The notes: generated by a model from the sequence alone, not told the origin. Numbered from the stretch's first letter, positions 41,626 to 50,865 are shown. The stretch is 64,000 nucleotides of DNA from Ferdinandcohnia sp047246645 (GCF_047246645.1 NZ_JBFOKR010000005.1:186001-250000); one strand, 5' to 3'. Made by a program: numbers and translations.

Positions 41626-41741
41626 AGGAAAACCTCCTTCCCGATATATGGATAGTGTGTGAAGGAGGTGAGAAAAAAATGCTTTTCAAATCAAATGCAC
41701 CTTGGCGTATTTGCGCCCGTTTTTTTTCGAGCACGCTCGAT

Positions 41742-41853
41742 AGAGTGAAACTTAATCAGTGGTGATTTTCCACTGATTCTAGTTGCGGCCCACAGGAAGT
41801 GGGTCACACAGACGTTGCCACAGGACGTGGCGCTGTTAGTCTGTGTTCACTCT
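41742..41853. repeat. Cloverleaf-shaped inverted repeat element
   Basis: Closing stem AGAGTGAA (41742-41749) / TTCACTCT (41846-41853) encloses three hairpins: AATCAGTGG / CCACTGATT, CCCAC-AGGAA-GTGGG, and CACAGAC / GTCTGTG with inner GCCAC-AGGAC-GTGGC. All stems are perfect. The surrounding gap 41626-42049 is non-coding and has further hairpins (ACTGGCA / TGCCAGT at about 41864-41898; CCCACTT / AAGTAGGG near 42009). Confidence 0.8.
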
Positions 41854-42049
41854 CAGGCTTTTACTGGCAGTTGGCCGTTAGGGCAATATTGCCAGTTAAA
41901 GCGTGGAAAATTTCCTTATAAAAATCGAGGCATCCGCCGGAGGCTTTAATTTTATTCATCCGGAGTTTGAACAACAGCTGAATTGTATACTCTTTTTGCA
42001 TTCATCGCCCACTTTTAGAAGTAGGGGACTTCTGCTGAATAAACTTAAA

Positions 42050-42259
42050 CTACTCATAAACATGAAATAGCATCAGTTCATGAATTTGTTTTGTAACATC
42101 GTCGATTTTGTCTATTTCAGGATGTATGCCGTGCCAATCAATACTTCCATCTTTGTTGTATGTGCCATTGTACTTTATCCCGTTTAGGAAAAAGGAAAAG
42201 CTCCAGCCAGGAATTTTGCTGCTTTTAAAAAGTGGCTTCCACTGAAAATGCGATATCAT
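42050..42259 (-). CDS. yheE: YheE family protein (DUF5342)
   Basis: 69 residues matching my memory of YheE: FQWKPLFKSSKIPGWSFSFFLNGIKYNGTYNKDGSIDWHG. Small soluble protein of unknown function, always next to yheC/yheD. GGGGGAG precedes the start. It is the last gene of the ATP-grasp operon, 12 bases after the fourth paralogue. Confidence 0.85.
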   Translation of the reverse strand: MISHFQWKPLFKSSKIPGWSFSFFLNGIKYNGTYNKDGSIDWHGIHPEIDKIDDVTKQIHELMLFHVYE

Positions 42260-42271
42260 ACCAAGCTCCCC

Positions 42272-43453
42272 CTAGGTTGTCTTTGCTTTCATTATAAGGA
42301 GTTTGGTTAAATTTTCAAGGCCTTGTTTTTTGATATGAGGCTCATCAAATACCATTGGCTTTGAATTTACTTCATAGATAACATACTGTCCCTCTGTTGA
42401 AAGCCCTAAATCAATTGAAAACTCTCCTATAAACTCTCCAATTTGGGAGGTAAGCTCTGTTCCAATTTCATTTGCGATTTTTTCGATCAGTGTTTCATTG
42501 AATCGTGATTGAACGTTCGAGTAAGGAATGATTGAACCACCGTTCGGAATATGTGTTGTGATTGTTTTCTTTCCTGCTAGCCTCACACCAATTCCACTTA
42601 TTGTATAGGATTTTTCGAGAGAATGACAAAGAATCCGTAGGTCATAGCGTTGGTTATTATATTTGTCGGCTTCTATCGCCTCTTGGATAATAAAATCACC
42701 CTTTGTAAAGATCCTAGAGTATTCCTTCCAAAATGTTTCAAAGTTCTCAAAAGGTATATTCTCTTTTATTGTTTTTACACAAACTCCTTGATTTTCAAGA
42801 GTTATAACATATATCCCTAAACCCTTATGTCCATTAGTGGATTTTACGTAAATTGTTTGGTGTTTAGACAGCATGTTTTCTATATCATCTTTGCTTCGAA
42901 AGAGTATGGTATCGGGAAGGAAAACAGAAAGGAATTTGTTTTTTTTCAATATTTGAAACGTCTCCCATTTAGAAAAAAAGGATGGGTTAAAAAAGGGGAT
43001 AGTCTTATCCCTTAGAATAGAAATGGTATGAAGATATTCAGGCGTTTCCTCCATGTATCTGTATGGGATACGGTTATATACAAGATCAGGCAGTGGGGTT
43101 CGCACTCTGATCCATTTTCTCCAGTCATGGTAATAATAGTATCCATCTACAAATTCTTTTTTAAATGAATCTGGAGTTAAAACGATTCCTAAAGCTCCTT
43201 GTTCCTGAAGGGCGCCAAGGATTCTCCGACAAGTTGAAACATTACCCAAAAACGAATTTTCACCTGCCCCTGTTAAAATACCGAGAAGAGGTCCGAGTTT
43301 CGTACCATCACTTGCAATAGGAAAAGGGAGCGAATCATTGAGTCTGCTCCCCTGGTACGAAATAACCTGATTTGTTTGTCCTAAGGTGTAGTCTATGTTC
43401 TTTTCAGTGTGATACCACATTTTAGTAGCTAGGTGGTAGTATAGGGAAATCAT
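42272..43453 (-). CDS. YheC/YheD-type ATP-grasp protein, paralogue 4
   Basis: 393 residues with the YheCD layout: an N-terminal domain (LGPLLGILTGAG; PDLVYNRIPYRYMEE), NPSFFSKWETFQIL, then ATP-grasp motifs IYVKSTNGHKGLGIYVI (lysine and glycine-rich loop), QEAIEADKYNNQRYDLRIL and the metal-binding FSIDLGLSTEGQYVIYEVNSKP. ATP-grasp enzymes ligate carboxylates to amines or similar. Its start overlaps the yheD stop by 4 bases. The family is annotated as spore coat-associated; the substrate is unknown. Confidence 0.85.
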   Translation of the reverse strand: MISLYYHLATKMWYHTEKNIDYTLGQTNQVISYQGSRLNDSLPFPIASDGTKLGPLLGILTGAGENSFLGNVSTCRRILGALQEQGALGIVLTPDSFKKEFVDGYYYYHDWRKWIRVRTPLPDLVYNRIPYRYMEETPEYLHTISILRDKTIPFFNPSFFSKWETFQILKKNKFLSVFLPDTILFRSKDDIENMLSKHQTIYVKSTNGHKGLGIYVITLENQGVCVKTIKENIPFENFETFWKEYSRIFTKGDFIIQEAIEADKYNNQRYDLRILCHSLEKSYTISGIGVRLAGKKTITTHIPNGGSIIPYSNVQSRFNETLIEKIANEIGTELTSQIGEFIGEFSIDLGLSTEGQYVIYEVNSKPMVFDEPHIKKQGLENLTKLLIMKAKTT

Positions 43454-44808
43454 TTGAAAAGTTCCTCTGGCGATTTAATTGTAGCTTCAGTTAAATAAAT
43501 GGCGTATTGCAAAGGAAGCTGACTTGATAATTTATCATATTTCCGCAGTTTTGGGTGTGAAAAAATGGATCTGCCTGGCTTAGAGTTTGCTTCAAACAGC
43601 CATACCTTTCCATCTTTATCGACGCCTAAATCAAAACCAATTTCTCCAATATGCCCTTTATATCTTCTATCAATTACTTTACTAAGTGTTAGGGCAGCAT
43701 CGTTAAGGGAGGATGTAATTCGGTCACACTCTTCTGTATTTGGAAAGATTTCTTGGATTGTACGAATCACTCCACCATTATTTACATGTGTCGTTACACT
43801 TCCAAGACCAGATATTTTCGCTGCCATTACACTGACCTGCCATTGACCCTCTTCATTCTTATTGGTGTGGATTCGGAAGTCGACCGCCTTTTTATCAACA
43901 CGAACTAGATGAATACCTTGCTGCACAATATAATCCTCTAGTCGTCTCTTTTTGAAGTGAGTATTAATTAATGCTTCAATGGTTGAAAAGCGTTGTAATC
44001 TGTTTGTATTTTGCTCATCTCGATACCGGCAGTAGTAACCTTCATTTTCCTTATCAAAAATAATTTGGAATATACCTAATCCAAGGCTGCCATTTGCCGG
44101 TTTCAGATAGACATGCTGATATTTAGAGAGCATTCGCTCAATTAATGTAAATGTCGGTGTCTTATGTGTTTCAGGAAGATAACTTGCTACTCTGCTATCT
44201 CCCTCAAGCAGCTGATGGACCTCCCATTTATCGAAAAATCCAGGATTGAACCAAGGAATTAAATATTCATTATGCAATCTTTGTTTTATTTGTTGAAGAG
44301 TTCTATTTTTCTCAGTTTTGCGGTTTGGTAATCGGTCATAGATAACATTTGGAAAAGGAACTTCTATCGTTTCCCAGCCGTTGCGGTGGTGAAATAATCC
44401 TTGAATTGTGCCTTTTTCCCAATCGATATGCTTAGCTCCAAAAACAAACACATATGCACCGACAGCTTTTTCCGCTGCTAGGAGCTTTGAAAAAAAGAGT
44501 GTTCGCTCACCGATAGGACGAATAGCCGATTCACTAAATCCTGCTGTAAATATGCCAACTAGTGGACCGATATATAGGGTGTCTTCATTGAAAAAAAGTT
44601 GAGTCCTGCTAATGTAAGGGATACGTAATGCAGAATATATATCTTCAGAGATTCTTATTTCTTGTTTCTCAACCTGTATAACTTCACATTCACAAGAAGA
44701 AGTCCCAAAAAATAGTTGTTTAATTGGAGTATTTAATTTGAAAGTATTAGGAATATAAACTTTTCCTGACTCATTTTTACTTACTGAAAGTGGAAGTGAT
44801 GTTCGCAT
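43450..44808 (-). CDS. yheD: YheD-type ATP-grasp spore coat-associated protein
   Basis: 452 residues, the length I recall for B. subtilis YheD (453). GPLVGIFTAGF, PNVIYDRLPNRKTE, NPGFFDKWEVHQLL, VYLKPANGSLGLGIFQI, QQGIHLVRVDKKAVDFRIH and IGFDLGVDKDGKVWLFEANSKPGRS are all in order. The longer N-terminal domain (about 1-110) is shared with the upstream 452-residue paralogue. Start ATG after AAAAAGGAGCTG. Probably expressed in the mother cell during sporulation, as in B. subtilis. Confidence 0.9.
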   Translation of the reverse strand: MRTSLPLSVSKNESGKVYIPNTFKLNTPIKQLFFGTSSCECEVIQVEKQEIRISEDIYSALRIPYISRTQLFFNEDTLYIGPLVGIFTAGFSESAIRPIGERTLFFSKLLAAEKAVGAYVFVFGAKHIDWEKGTIQGLFHHRNGWETIEVPFPNVIYDRLPNRKTEKNRTLQQIKQRLHNEYLIPWFNPGFFDKWEVHQLLEGDSRVASYLPETHKTPTFTLIERMLSKYQHVYLKPANGSLGLGIFQIIFDKENEGYYCRYRDEQNTNRLQRFSTIEALINTHFKKRRLEDYIVQQGIHLVRVDKKAVDFRIHTNKNEEGQWQVSVMAAKISGLGSVTTHVNNGGVIRTIQEIFPNTEECDRITSSLNDAALTLSKVIDRRYKGHIGEIGFDLGVDKDGKVWLFEANSKPGRSIFSHPKLRKYDKLSSQLPLQYAIYLTEATIKSPEELFK

Positions 44809-44812
44809 AATT

Positions 44813-45898
44813 TCAGCTCCTTTTTAATCCAGATAGTTGTGAATGTAAATAGAGACAATATCGTAATGGTGCAGTATATAATTCTTCCTTTTTTTCATCG
44901 GATGTAGTTTGTAATAATACCTTTCGACCGGGCTTAGAGTTTGTATCCAAGAGCCAAAGTGCGCCGTCCTTTGTAACTCCTACATCAATACCTAATTCAA
45001 ATAAAGGTGAAAATTGTTCCTCTAATAGAAAGGGAAGTCTTGTAGTTAGTGTTTGGATATTTTCCTGTAATAATAGTTTTTGATTATCTGATAAACTCTC
45101 AGACCATTTTTCAAAAGAAATGATCTGTCCACCACCATCTATATTTGAAATAATGTGGTCCACAAAGCCCTGTCTAATTCCACGGCCTTGCTCAATCCAT
45201 TTCCCTTTTGGATCTTTTTGTAAAAGTATTCGAATATCAAAAGGTCGGTTGTTTTCATCATGAAGTGGTAAGTAAGGTTGCATCAGGTATGGCTGAGTTA
45301 AAATGTTATCACTAAGCCAATTCTTTAAATCGCCTCTCGTTGCAAATTGTGTTGTTCGTAGTTGGCCGTTTTCTTTATAAATGGCTTCTGCATAACTTCT
45401 GTGTAGGACAAGACCAACAATTCCTCTCCCCATTGAGCCCTTCTCAGGCTTAAGAATTATTTTGTGGATTTTCATCAATGTATGCAGTATGACTGTTGTT
45501 GAAGTTGCTTGTTCAGTCGTGGGAATGTAAGGGGAGAGTAGTTTGTCTTGAATGAGTACATTGTGAATGTCCCATTTATTTGGAAGCCCATGCCCTAAAA
45601 AAATACAATCAGGTCTGTTTTTTAACCAGTTCATAATTGGTTGACACTTTTTTGAATGGTCATCATTACTGTAGAAACATCGGTCATAAAGGAACGTAGG
45701 AATTTCAAATTCTGCCTTTTCCCAAGAGTCTGTTTGAAAATTATAGATTTCACCATGGACATATTCAGACATAGGGTCAATGGAGATTGGGGTAAATCTA
45801 TAAAACTGGATATTATATGCTTGTGCTCGTTTTGCAATTTCAGTAGCATACGATCTTTCTTGATTTGCATATAGAGTTACAAAACCAAGGGCTATCAT
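44813..45898 (-). CDS. yheC: YheC-type ATP-grasp spore coat-associated protein
   Basis: 361 residues, fitting YheC (about 363). It lacks the extra N-terminal domain of YheD and begins directly with LGFVTLYANQERSYATEIAKRAQ. ATP-grasp motifs: IILKPEKGSMGRGIVGL, MQPYLPLHDENNRPFDIRIL, LGIDVGVTKDGALWLLDTNSKPGRK. Start ATG with GGAGAG. It is 4 bases upstream of yheD, so both are made together. Confidence 0.9.
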   Translation of the reverse strand: MIALGFVTLYANQERSYATEIAKRAQAYNIQFYRFTPISIDPMSEYVHGEIYNFQTDSWEKAEFEIPTFLYDRCFYSNDDHSKKCQPIMNWLKNRPDCIFLGHGLPNKWDIHNVLIQDKLLSPYIPTTEQATSTTVILHTLMKIHKIILKPEKGSMGRGIVGLVLHRSYAEAIYKENGQLRTTQFATRGDLKNWLSDNILTQPYLMQPYLPLHDENNRPFDIRILLQKDPKGKWIEQGRGIRQGFVDHIISNIDGGGQIISFEKWSESLSDNQKLLLQENIQTLTTRLPFLLEEQFSPLFELGIDVGVTKDGALWLLDTNSKPGRKVLLQTTSDEKKEELYTAPLRYCLYLHSQLSGLKRS

Positions 45899-45932
45899 CT
45901 CTTATCTCTCCTTTCATCATAGATTTTATTGG

Positions 45933-47291
45933 CTAACGAGAATCTGCAAGATACACACAGTGCTGGATAATTGCCTTGGCACTTGGCCGGATTTTGGTTG
46001 AAGGTTTATCTTGTTCTAGGTTCTTGGAAGGTTTTGTGTTGACTTCAATAATCGTAGGTTTACCGTCTTTGTCTAAGGCTAGGTCGATTCCCAGTTCTGC
46101 ATAAACACCCTCATTCGACATATCAATAATACTTGCAACTTCGATAGACAAGTCCTTCATTAGGCGCTTAATATTTGGAACTTCCCTAGCTTCAAAGTTA
46201 TCTAACAGAACATCATTCAATTTTTTTATTTCACCACCCCTTGCAATATTTGAAACAAATTGATCTTTAGATGAAACTCTTGCAACTGCTGAAGTTGTAC
46301 TCCATTTCTCATTTTCTTGTTTTTGGCAAAGAATTCGAAAGTCTAAAGGCATTTCTTTATATTGAAGAAGGGGTATACATTGTTGGACAATGAAGGTTTG
46401 TTGTTTAAACCGATAATGCAAGGATTGAAATAGTGCTGTGAAACTATGATAAACTGTTTCGATTTCACCAGAAAACGTCGTATAATCTAGAAAGTATATA
46501 TTCTCATTGGTTTTGGAAATTCGAAAGATATTCTTTCCTTGACTCCCGTGAACGGGTTTAATAAACACGCATTCATATTTTTCAAGCATTTCATAGAGTA
46601 TATCTCTATGTGTTAATAACTCTGTATCGGGTAGGTAAGAGAGCAAATGATCATTCTCCTGAAGAATCTCATGAACCTCCCACTTATTTAAAAAATGGTC
46701 ATTAAAAAAGGGAGTATGGTTTTCTTGCAGGGTACTAACAAACGTTTTAAATAGACTAGATTGCTCTTTTTTTCGAGAGTGAATGCGGTTGTGTACAACA
46801 TCTGGAAATGGTACGACAGTTTTTTTCCATTTATCATCTCTTAATACAAAACCAACTTGTTCGTTAAACGTATCTATAGAGAATACATAAAAAAATGCAC
46901 CAACTTGATCTGCGTACATAGATAATTCTCTACAAAAGTTCTCAATCGACCCAAAAGAAACATGATTCTGTTTCTCTGAAATGTCAGTAAGCAGTCCAAT
47001 GATGGGGCCGAGTGACAGCCGATTTTTGCTAACTTTATAAAGTGAAAGAGAAAAAGTTTCATTTGGCAGTTTGAGTTCTTGTAAAAGTGAGTAACTAAGG
47101 TGTATGACAGGGTCTCTTTCATTAATAGATACGATTTCTACAAGAGTACTATTCCTGCTACAGGATAATTCAATTTCTTGTGTATGGTGTAAAGAAAATA
47201 AATTGATTATTTTTTCACTTATCTTTATCTTAAAAGGGTGCAACTCTTCATCTGGAAAAGGCACAACCTCAATATGTGTTTTATCTATCAT
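45933..47291 (-). CDS. YheC/YheD-type ATP-grasp protein, paralogue 1
   Basis: 452 residues from the ATG at 47291 (GAGGGA upstream); a TTG at 47324 would overlap poor context. Motifs: LGPIIGLLTDISEK, PDVVHNRIHSRKKEQ, NDHFLNKWEVHEIL, VFIKPVHGSQGKNIFRI, IDLALDKDGKPTIIEVNTKP. It is the first gene of the four-paralogue operon, 34 bases before yheC. It is more diverged than yheD, e.g. GSQGKNIF in the glycine loop, suggesting a distinct substrate. Confidence 0.85.
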   Translation of the reverse strand: MIDKTHIEVVPFPDEELHPFKIKISEKIINLFSLHHTQEIELSCSRNSTLVEIVSINERDPVIHLSYSLLQELKLPNETFSLSLYKVSKNRLSLGPIIGLLTDISEKQNHVSFGSIENFCRELSMYADQVGAFFYVFSIDTFNEQVGFVLRDDKWKKTVVPFPDVVHNRIHSRKKEQSSLFKTFVSTLQENHTPFFNDHFLNKWEVHEILQENDHLLSYLPDTELLTHRDILYEMLEKYECVFIKPVHGSQGKNIFRISKTNENIYFLDYTTFSGEIETVYHSFTALFQSLHYRFKQQTFIVQQCIPLLQYKEMPLDFRILCQKQENEKWSTTSAVARVSSKDQFVSNIARGGEIKKLNDVLLDNFEAREVPNIKRLMKDLSIEVASIIDMSNEGVYAELGIDLALDKDGKPTIIEVNTKPSKNLEQDKPSTKIRPSAKAIIQHCVYLADSR

Positions 47292-47360
47292 ACCGATTCC
47301 CTCATTTGCTGACTTGGAGTTCAAGCACTATAATTGTTTAAGTGAATTATATAGTTTTCT

Positions 47361-47774
47361 ATATCCAGCTCCAGCGCCTAGCCAGTTTTCCTGCATGAAT
47401 AAGCTTCTTCGAGTATCTTGCGCAAAAGCTCTACTTTTAAGCAGCTCGAGGTCGCTTCACCCCTCCTGCGGCGGCAACACTAAGGAATGCTACGTGAGCA
47501 TAAACCTCGCAGAAAAATTGCTTTAGCAATTTTTTGAGCCTCCTCGTCAGGGTTCCGACGCACAGGACGTGCTAGTGCCGGCGTTGCCACAGGATGTGGC
47601 GACATTAGCCGGCCAGCGCTTGTCGGACTTGCACAGGACAAGGAAGGCTACGGCAGCATACACATCGCACGAAGAAAATGCGTAGCATTTTCGAGGATGT
47701 GCTGACATCGGCGTTCGCCACAGGACGTGGCGGTTATTTAGTCGATGTTCCTTTTTCCAAGGCGCTTGCGCTTT
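47361..47774 (+). repeat. Long GC-rich intergenic mosaic repeat, copy 2
   Basis: Same element as 37221-37498, same orientation, but with an inserted segment of about 115 bases (about 47605-47720) carrying further hairpins (TTGCACAGGACAAGG; GAAAATGCGTAGCATTTTC). It fills the gap between the divergent yheC/D operon and yheB. Confidence 0.85.
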
Positions 47775-47864
47775 TATATCTAGGCGAATGCTGATATCGT
47801 ATCGTATGAAAACTCTTGAAAATCTGTGAGTGAAAATAAATAATGATTTTAAAGGATGGTATAC

Positions 47865-49001
47865 ATGGAAGGGTTATTATTGGTTTTATTTATGGCGGTA
47901 ATAGGTGCAATCATAGGAGGAATTACAAATTCGTTAGCTATTAAAATGCTTTTCAGACCATATAAAGCAGTTTATATTGCTGGGAAACGACTCCCCTTTA
48001 CACCAGGTTTAATCCCTAAGAGAAGAGACGAACTTGCTGTACAAATGGGGAAAATGGTGGTAGAACATTTGTTAACTCCAGAAAGCATTAAGAACAAGCT
48101 ACAGGACCAAAGTTTTGTTTCGAGTATTGAAGAATGGGCGAAGGAAGAAGTGGATAATTTTATTTCTTCAGAAAAGAATTTGATACAGATTGCAGAGTCG
48201 ATTGGTATACATAAATTAGATGTGGTTGCAGAAGAAAAGATCACAGCATTTGTCGAGAAAAAGTATAATCATTTGTTAAGTGAAATTAGGAATAAGCATA
48301 TTGGTTCCGTAATACCAGCGCCTTTACTTGAAAAGATTGAGGCGAAGTTCCCAGAAGTAGCCACTTATATTGCGGAAAAGGGAATAGAATATTTTGAGAG
48401 TGAAGAAGGAAAAGGTCGTCTGCGACGTATGATAGATGATTTTTTAGCCAACAGAGGTATGCTTGGTAACATGCTTCAAATGTTTCTAGGAAATATGAGT
48501 TTGGTTGACAAGGTGCAGCCAGAAATAATAAAATTCCTCCAAAATCCAGGAACAAGAGATTTGTTAGTTTCACTAATGGAAAGAGAATGGAATAAGGTAA
48601 AGGAATGGGATGTTGAAACACTATTAGAACAAATTGATACTGATAAAGTTCAAACGATAGTAAAAGAGCAAACACTCAAGCTCTTCCCAATTAAGCAATA
48701 CCTTGAAACGCCAGCAGAAGTGCTGTTACAGCCATTTAAACACAAGATTGTGGAAGACCTAGTTCCAAAAGGTATCGGGCTAATCGGTGACTTTATAGCA
48801 GACCGTATTGAACTAATGATGGAACGTCTTCACTTAGCGGAAATTGTTAAAAATCAGGTTGAAACATTCTCTGTAGATCGATTAGAAGAAATGGTACTTT
48901 CTATCTCGAAACGAGAGTTTAAAATGATTACGTATCTTGGAGCTTTACTTGGAGGAATAATCGGGATTTTTCAAGGAGTTATCGTTCAAATTTTTCAATA
49001 G
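47865..49001 (+). CDS. yheB: DUF445 family membrane protein YheB
   Basis: 378 residues, DUF445. An N-terminal helix with GAIIGGITNSLAIKMLFRPYKAVYIAGKRLPFTPGLIPKRRDELA, a long helical middle, and a C-terminal membrane helix (MITYLGALLGGIIGIFQGVIVQIF). I start at ATG 47865 since AAAGGATGG is 6 bases upstream. Function unknown. Divergent from the yheC/D operon and upstream of yheA, as in B. subtilis. The 250 bases to yheA show no gene. Confidence 0.9.
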   Translation: MEGLLLVLFMAVIGAIIGGITNSLAIKMLFRPYKAVYIAGKRLPFTPGLIPKRRDELAVQMGKMVVEHLLTPESIKNKLQDQSFVSSIEEWAKEEVDNFISSEKNLIQIAESIGIHKLDVVAEEKITAFVEKKYNHLLSEIRNKHIGSVIPAPLLEKIEAKFPEVATYIAEKGIEYFESEEGKGRLRRMIDDFLANRGMLGNMLQMFLGNMSLVDKVQPEIIKFLQNPGTRDLLVSLMEREWNKVKEWDVETLLEQIDTDKVQTIVKEQTLKLFPIKQYLETPAEVLLQPFKHKIVEDLVPKGIGLIGDFIADRIELMMERLHLAEIVKNQVETFSVDRLEEMVLSISKREFKMITYLGALLGGIIGIFQGVIVQIFQ

Positions 49002-49253
49002 AATATCACAATAGCCTACTTATGAATATGCTGGTAATTGTGGATAACAAGTTATAGCAATCTTGATAATACATGGTTTACCCACATCACGTGCTTTCTA
49101 TAGAATAGTTTGTTATAGTTGATGGGTACTATTTAACACATAAAGACTTCCTGAATAGGATTAAAGTGTTAAAAAATGCTACGATTTCCATTTTATAATC
49201 GACAACTCATGTAGTTTTTTGGTGCGTAGTAAAGTAAAAAAGGAGGTAAAACA

Positions 49254-49610
49254 ATGGCAGTAAATTTATATGATGTAGCTTATAGTGTAGAGAAGGCAAT
49301 TCGTGAGAGTGCTGAATATAAACAGTTAAAGCAAATGTACGATGTTGTCAATAGTGATGAGGGTGCAAAACGCTTATTTGAAAGCTTCCGTAACATTCAG
49401 CTTTCACTTCAGCAAAAGCAAATGATGGGTGAAGAAATCACTCAGGCAGAAGTAGAACAAGCACAAAAGCAAGTTGCATTAGTTCAACAACATGATAAAA
49501 TTTCAAAGCTTATGGAAGCTGAGCAACGAATGAGTATGGTTGTGAATGAATTAAATCAAATCATGTTGAAACCGTTAGAAGAGCTATACGGCAGCATGGA
49601 ACAACAATAA
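49254..49610 (+). CDS. yheA: YlbF/YmcA family protein YheA
   Basis: 118 residues, all-helical YlbF-like fold: YDVAYSVEKAIRESAEYKQLKQMYD, then a coiled part with MGEEITQAEVEQAQKQ. YlbF and YmcA form the Y-complex that guides RNase Y; YheA is a paralogue of unknown role. Ribosome site AAAAAGGAGG is very strong. Confidence 0.92.
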   Translation: MAVNLYDVAYSVEKAIRESAEYKQLKQMYDVVNSDEGAKRLFESFRNIQLSLQQKQMMGEEITQAEVEQAQKQVALVQQHDKISKLMEAEQRMSMVVNELNQIMLKPLEELYGSMEQQ

Positions 49611-49623
49611 GATACGCGAAGAC

Positions 49624-49655
49624 GAACCCTGCAGAGATGTGGGGTTCTTATTTTG
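49624..49655 (+). terminator. Terminator after yheA
   Basis: GAACCC / GGGGTTC stem with a T-rich tail (TTATTTTG). Confidence 0.7.
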
Positions 49656-49782
49656 TTTAGTTTCAGTGCCTTTCCCTTGAGGTCTATTCATCGCGCTTGC
49701 ACTTTTTCATAGTTCTAATCATTCTTCTTTTTTCATAACCATATGTATAGGGACAGCTACATCGAGAAGGAGGATCCGCTAT

Positions 49783-50646
49783 ATGTATAGGTTGCTTGCA
49801 ATAAATGTTGATGGGACGTTATTACGGTCGAATGGCAGACTTCAAAGTGGTACTAAGGAAGCCATTGATTTTGTTCGGGCGAAGGAAGTGTATGTGACAT
49901 TAATTACAAGACGTCACTTTCCATCAACAAAAAAGATCGCCAAGGCACTAAAACTAGATTCATTGCTAATAACACATAATGGTGCATTTATTAGTGATAA
50001 TCTTGATAATCCAATTCATGTTAAACGAATCTCAGAAGAAAAGACTTTTAATATTGTTCAAGTTCTAGAAAACTATAAAGTATCGATTCGACTGCAGCAT
50101 GAAAAATTCTCTATTGGTAATCGAATGAGATTTCCAGGAAACCTGATTGCAAAAGCAATGTTCGGTTCGGGAGATCCATTGTTTTATCCAATGCAGTTTG
50201 TAGATTCACTAGGTGACTACCTGACTGATAATCCAGTAGCTCCACCAAAAGTTGAGGTTTATTCTCAAAGTGAAGATGAACTAAAAAATGTAAAAGAAAC
50301 CATCTTAGAGCATTTTGAATATGTTCAAGTGGATTTGGTTGAACCTCACAAATTAGAAATTGTCCCGGTTGGTGTATCAAAGTTAATTGGATTAAAAGCA
50401 TTAGCAAATCATTTAGATATTCCGTTATCTGAAACGGTTGTTATTGGTGATTCTCATGATGATATTGAAATAATTGAAGCGGCAGGACTGGGTGTTGCAA
50501 TGTGGAATGCACCGAAGGAAGTGAAATTTGCAGCGGACTGGGTAACACGGTCAAATAACATGAATGGTGTATCCTACATGATTAAGGAACACTTTAGAAA
50601 ACAACAGAGAATTGAGTTTTTAAAACAAATTAAAATTGAAAAATAA
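49783..50646 (+). CDS. yhaX: HAD-family (Cof-type) protein YhaX, nucleophile replaced
   Basis: 287 residues of the Cof-type HAD family with a C2 cap (about 85-195). Motif I reads AINVDGTLL: the first Asp of D-x-D, the phosphoryl nucleophile, is Asn (N8), while D10 remains. Motif IV GDSHDDIEII is intact and motif III lysine is in KLIGLKAL. Phosphatase activity is therefore doubtful. The name comes from synteny; in B. subtilis yhaX is sporulation-linked. GAAGGAGGA precedes the start. Confidence 0.88.
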   Translation: MYRLLAINVDGTLLRSNGRLQSGTKEAIDFVRAKEVYVTLITRRHFPSTKKIAKALKLDSLLITHNGAFISDNLDNPIHVKRISEEKTFNIVQVLENYKVSIRLQHEKFSIGNRMRFPGNLIAKAMFGSGDPLFYPMQFVDSLGDYLTDNPVAPPKVEVYSQSEDELKNVKETILEHFEYVQVDLVEPHKLEIVPVGVSKLIGLKALANHLDIPLSETVVIGDSHDDIEIIEAAGLGVAMWNAPKEVKFAADWVTRSNNMNGVSYMIKEHFRKQQRIEFLKQIKIEK

Positions 50647-50673
50647 CTTGCACTTATCTTAAATATGTAAGTT

Positions 50674-50706
50674 CGGACCTCCGCATTTTGATGTGGGGGT
50701 TTTGTT
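50674..50706 (+). terminator. Terminator after yhaX
   Basis: ACCTCCGCA / TGTGGGGGT stem with TTTTG tail. Confidence 0.75.
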
Positions 50707-50751
50707 TAATTTGGCTAATGTTTAAAACGTAGAGTATCAGCTGTATTTTAG

Positions 50752-50865
50752 AATAATGGCCGTAAATCCAGAGTAACGATAGTATTTAAGAATTAACGCC
50801 ATTATTTTTACTATAACGACAGTAACTTATTTACTGATAGGTAAATGCGCCATTAACACATAAAC
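50752..50865. repeat. AT-rich repeat element with 9-bp inverted repeat
   Basis: AATAATGGC (50752-50760) and GCCATTATT (50798-50806) are exact complements. A second, diverged unit (TAACGACAGTAACTTATTTA ... GCGCCATTA) follows to 50865, so the element looks like an imperfect tandem pair. Non-coding, between yhaX and hemZ. Confidence 0.5.

Noticed and set aside
41626..42049. CRISPR array
   Set aside because: Hairpins here differ in sequence and spacing; there is no regular direct repeat with equal spacers and no cas gene.
47104..47526. Plus-strand protein over the yheC/D operon start and mosaic repeat
   Set aside because: Antisense to a strong ATP-grasp gene and running into non-coding repeat; no ribosome site.
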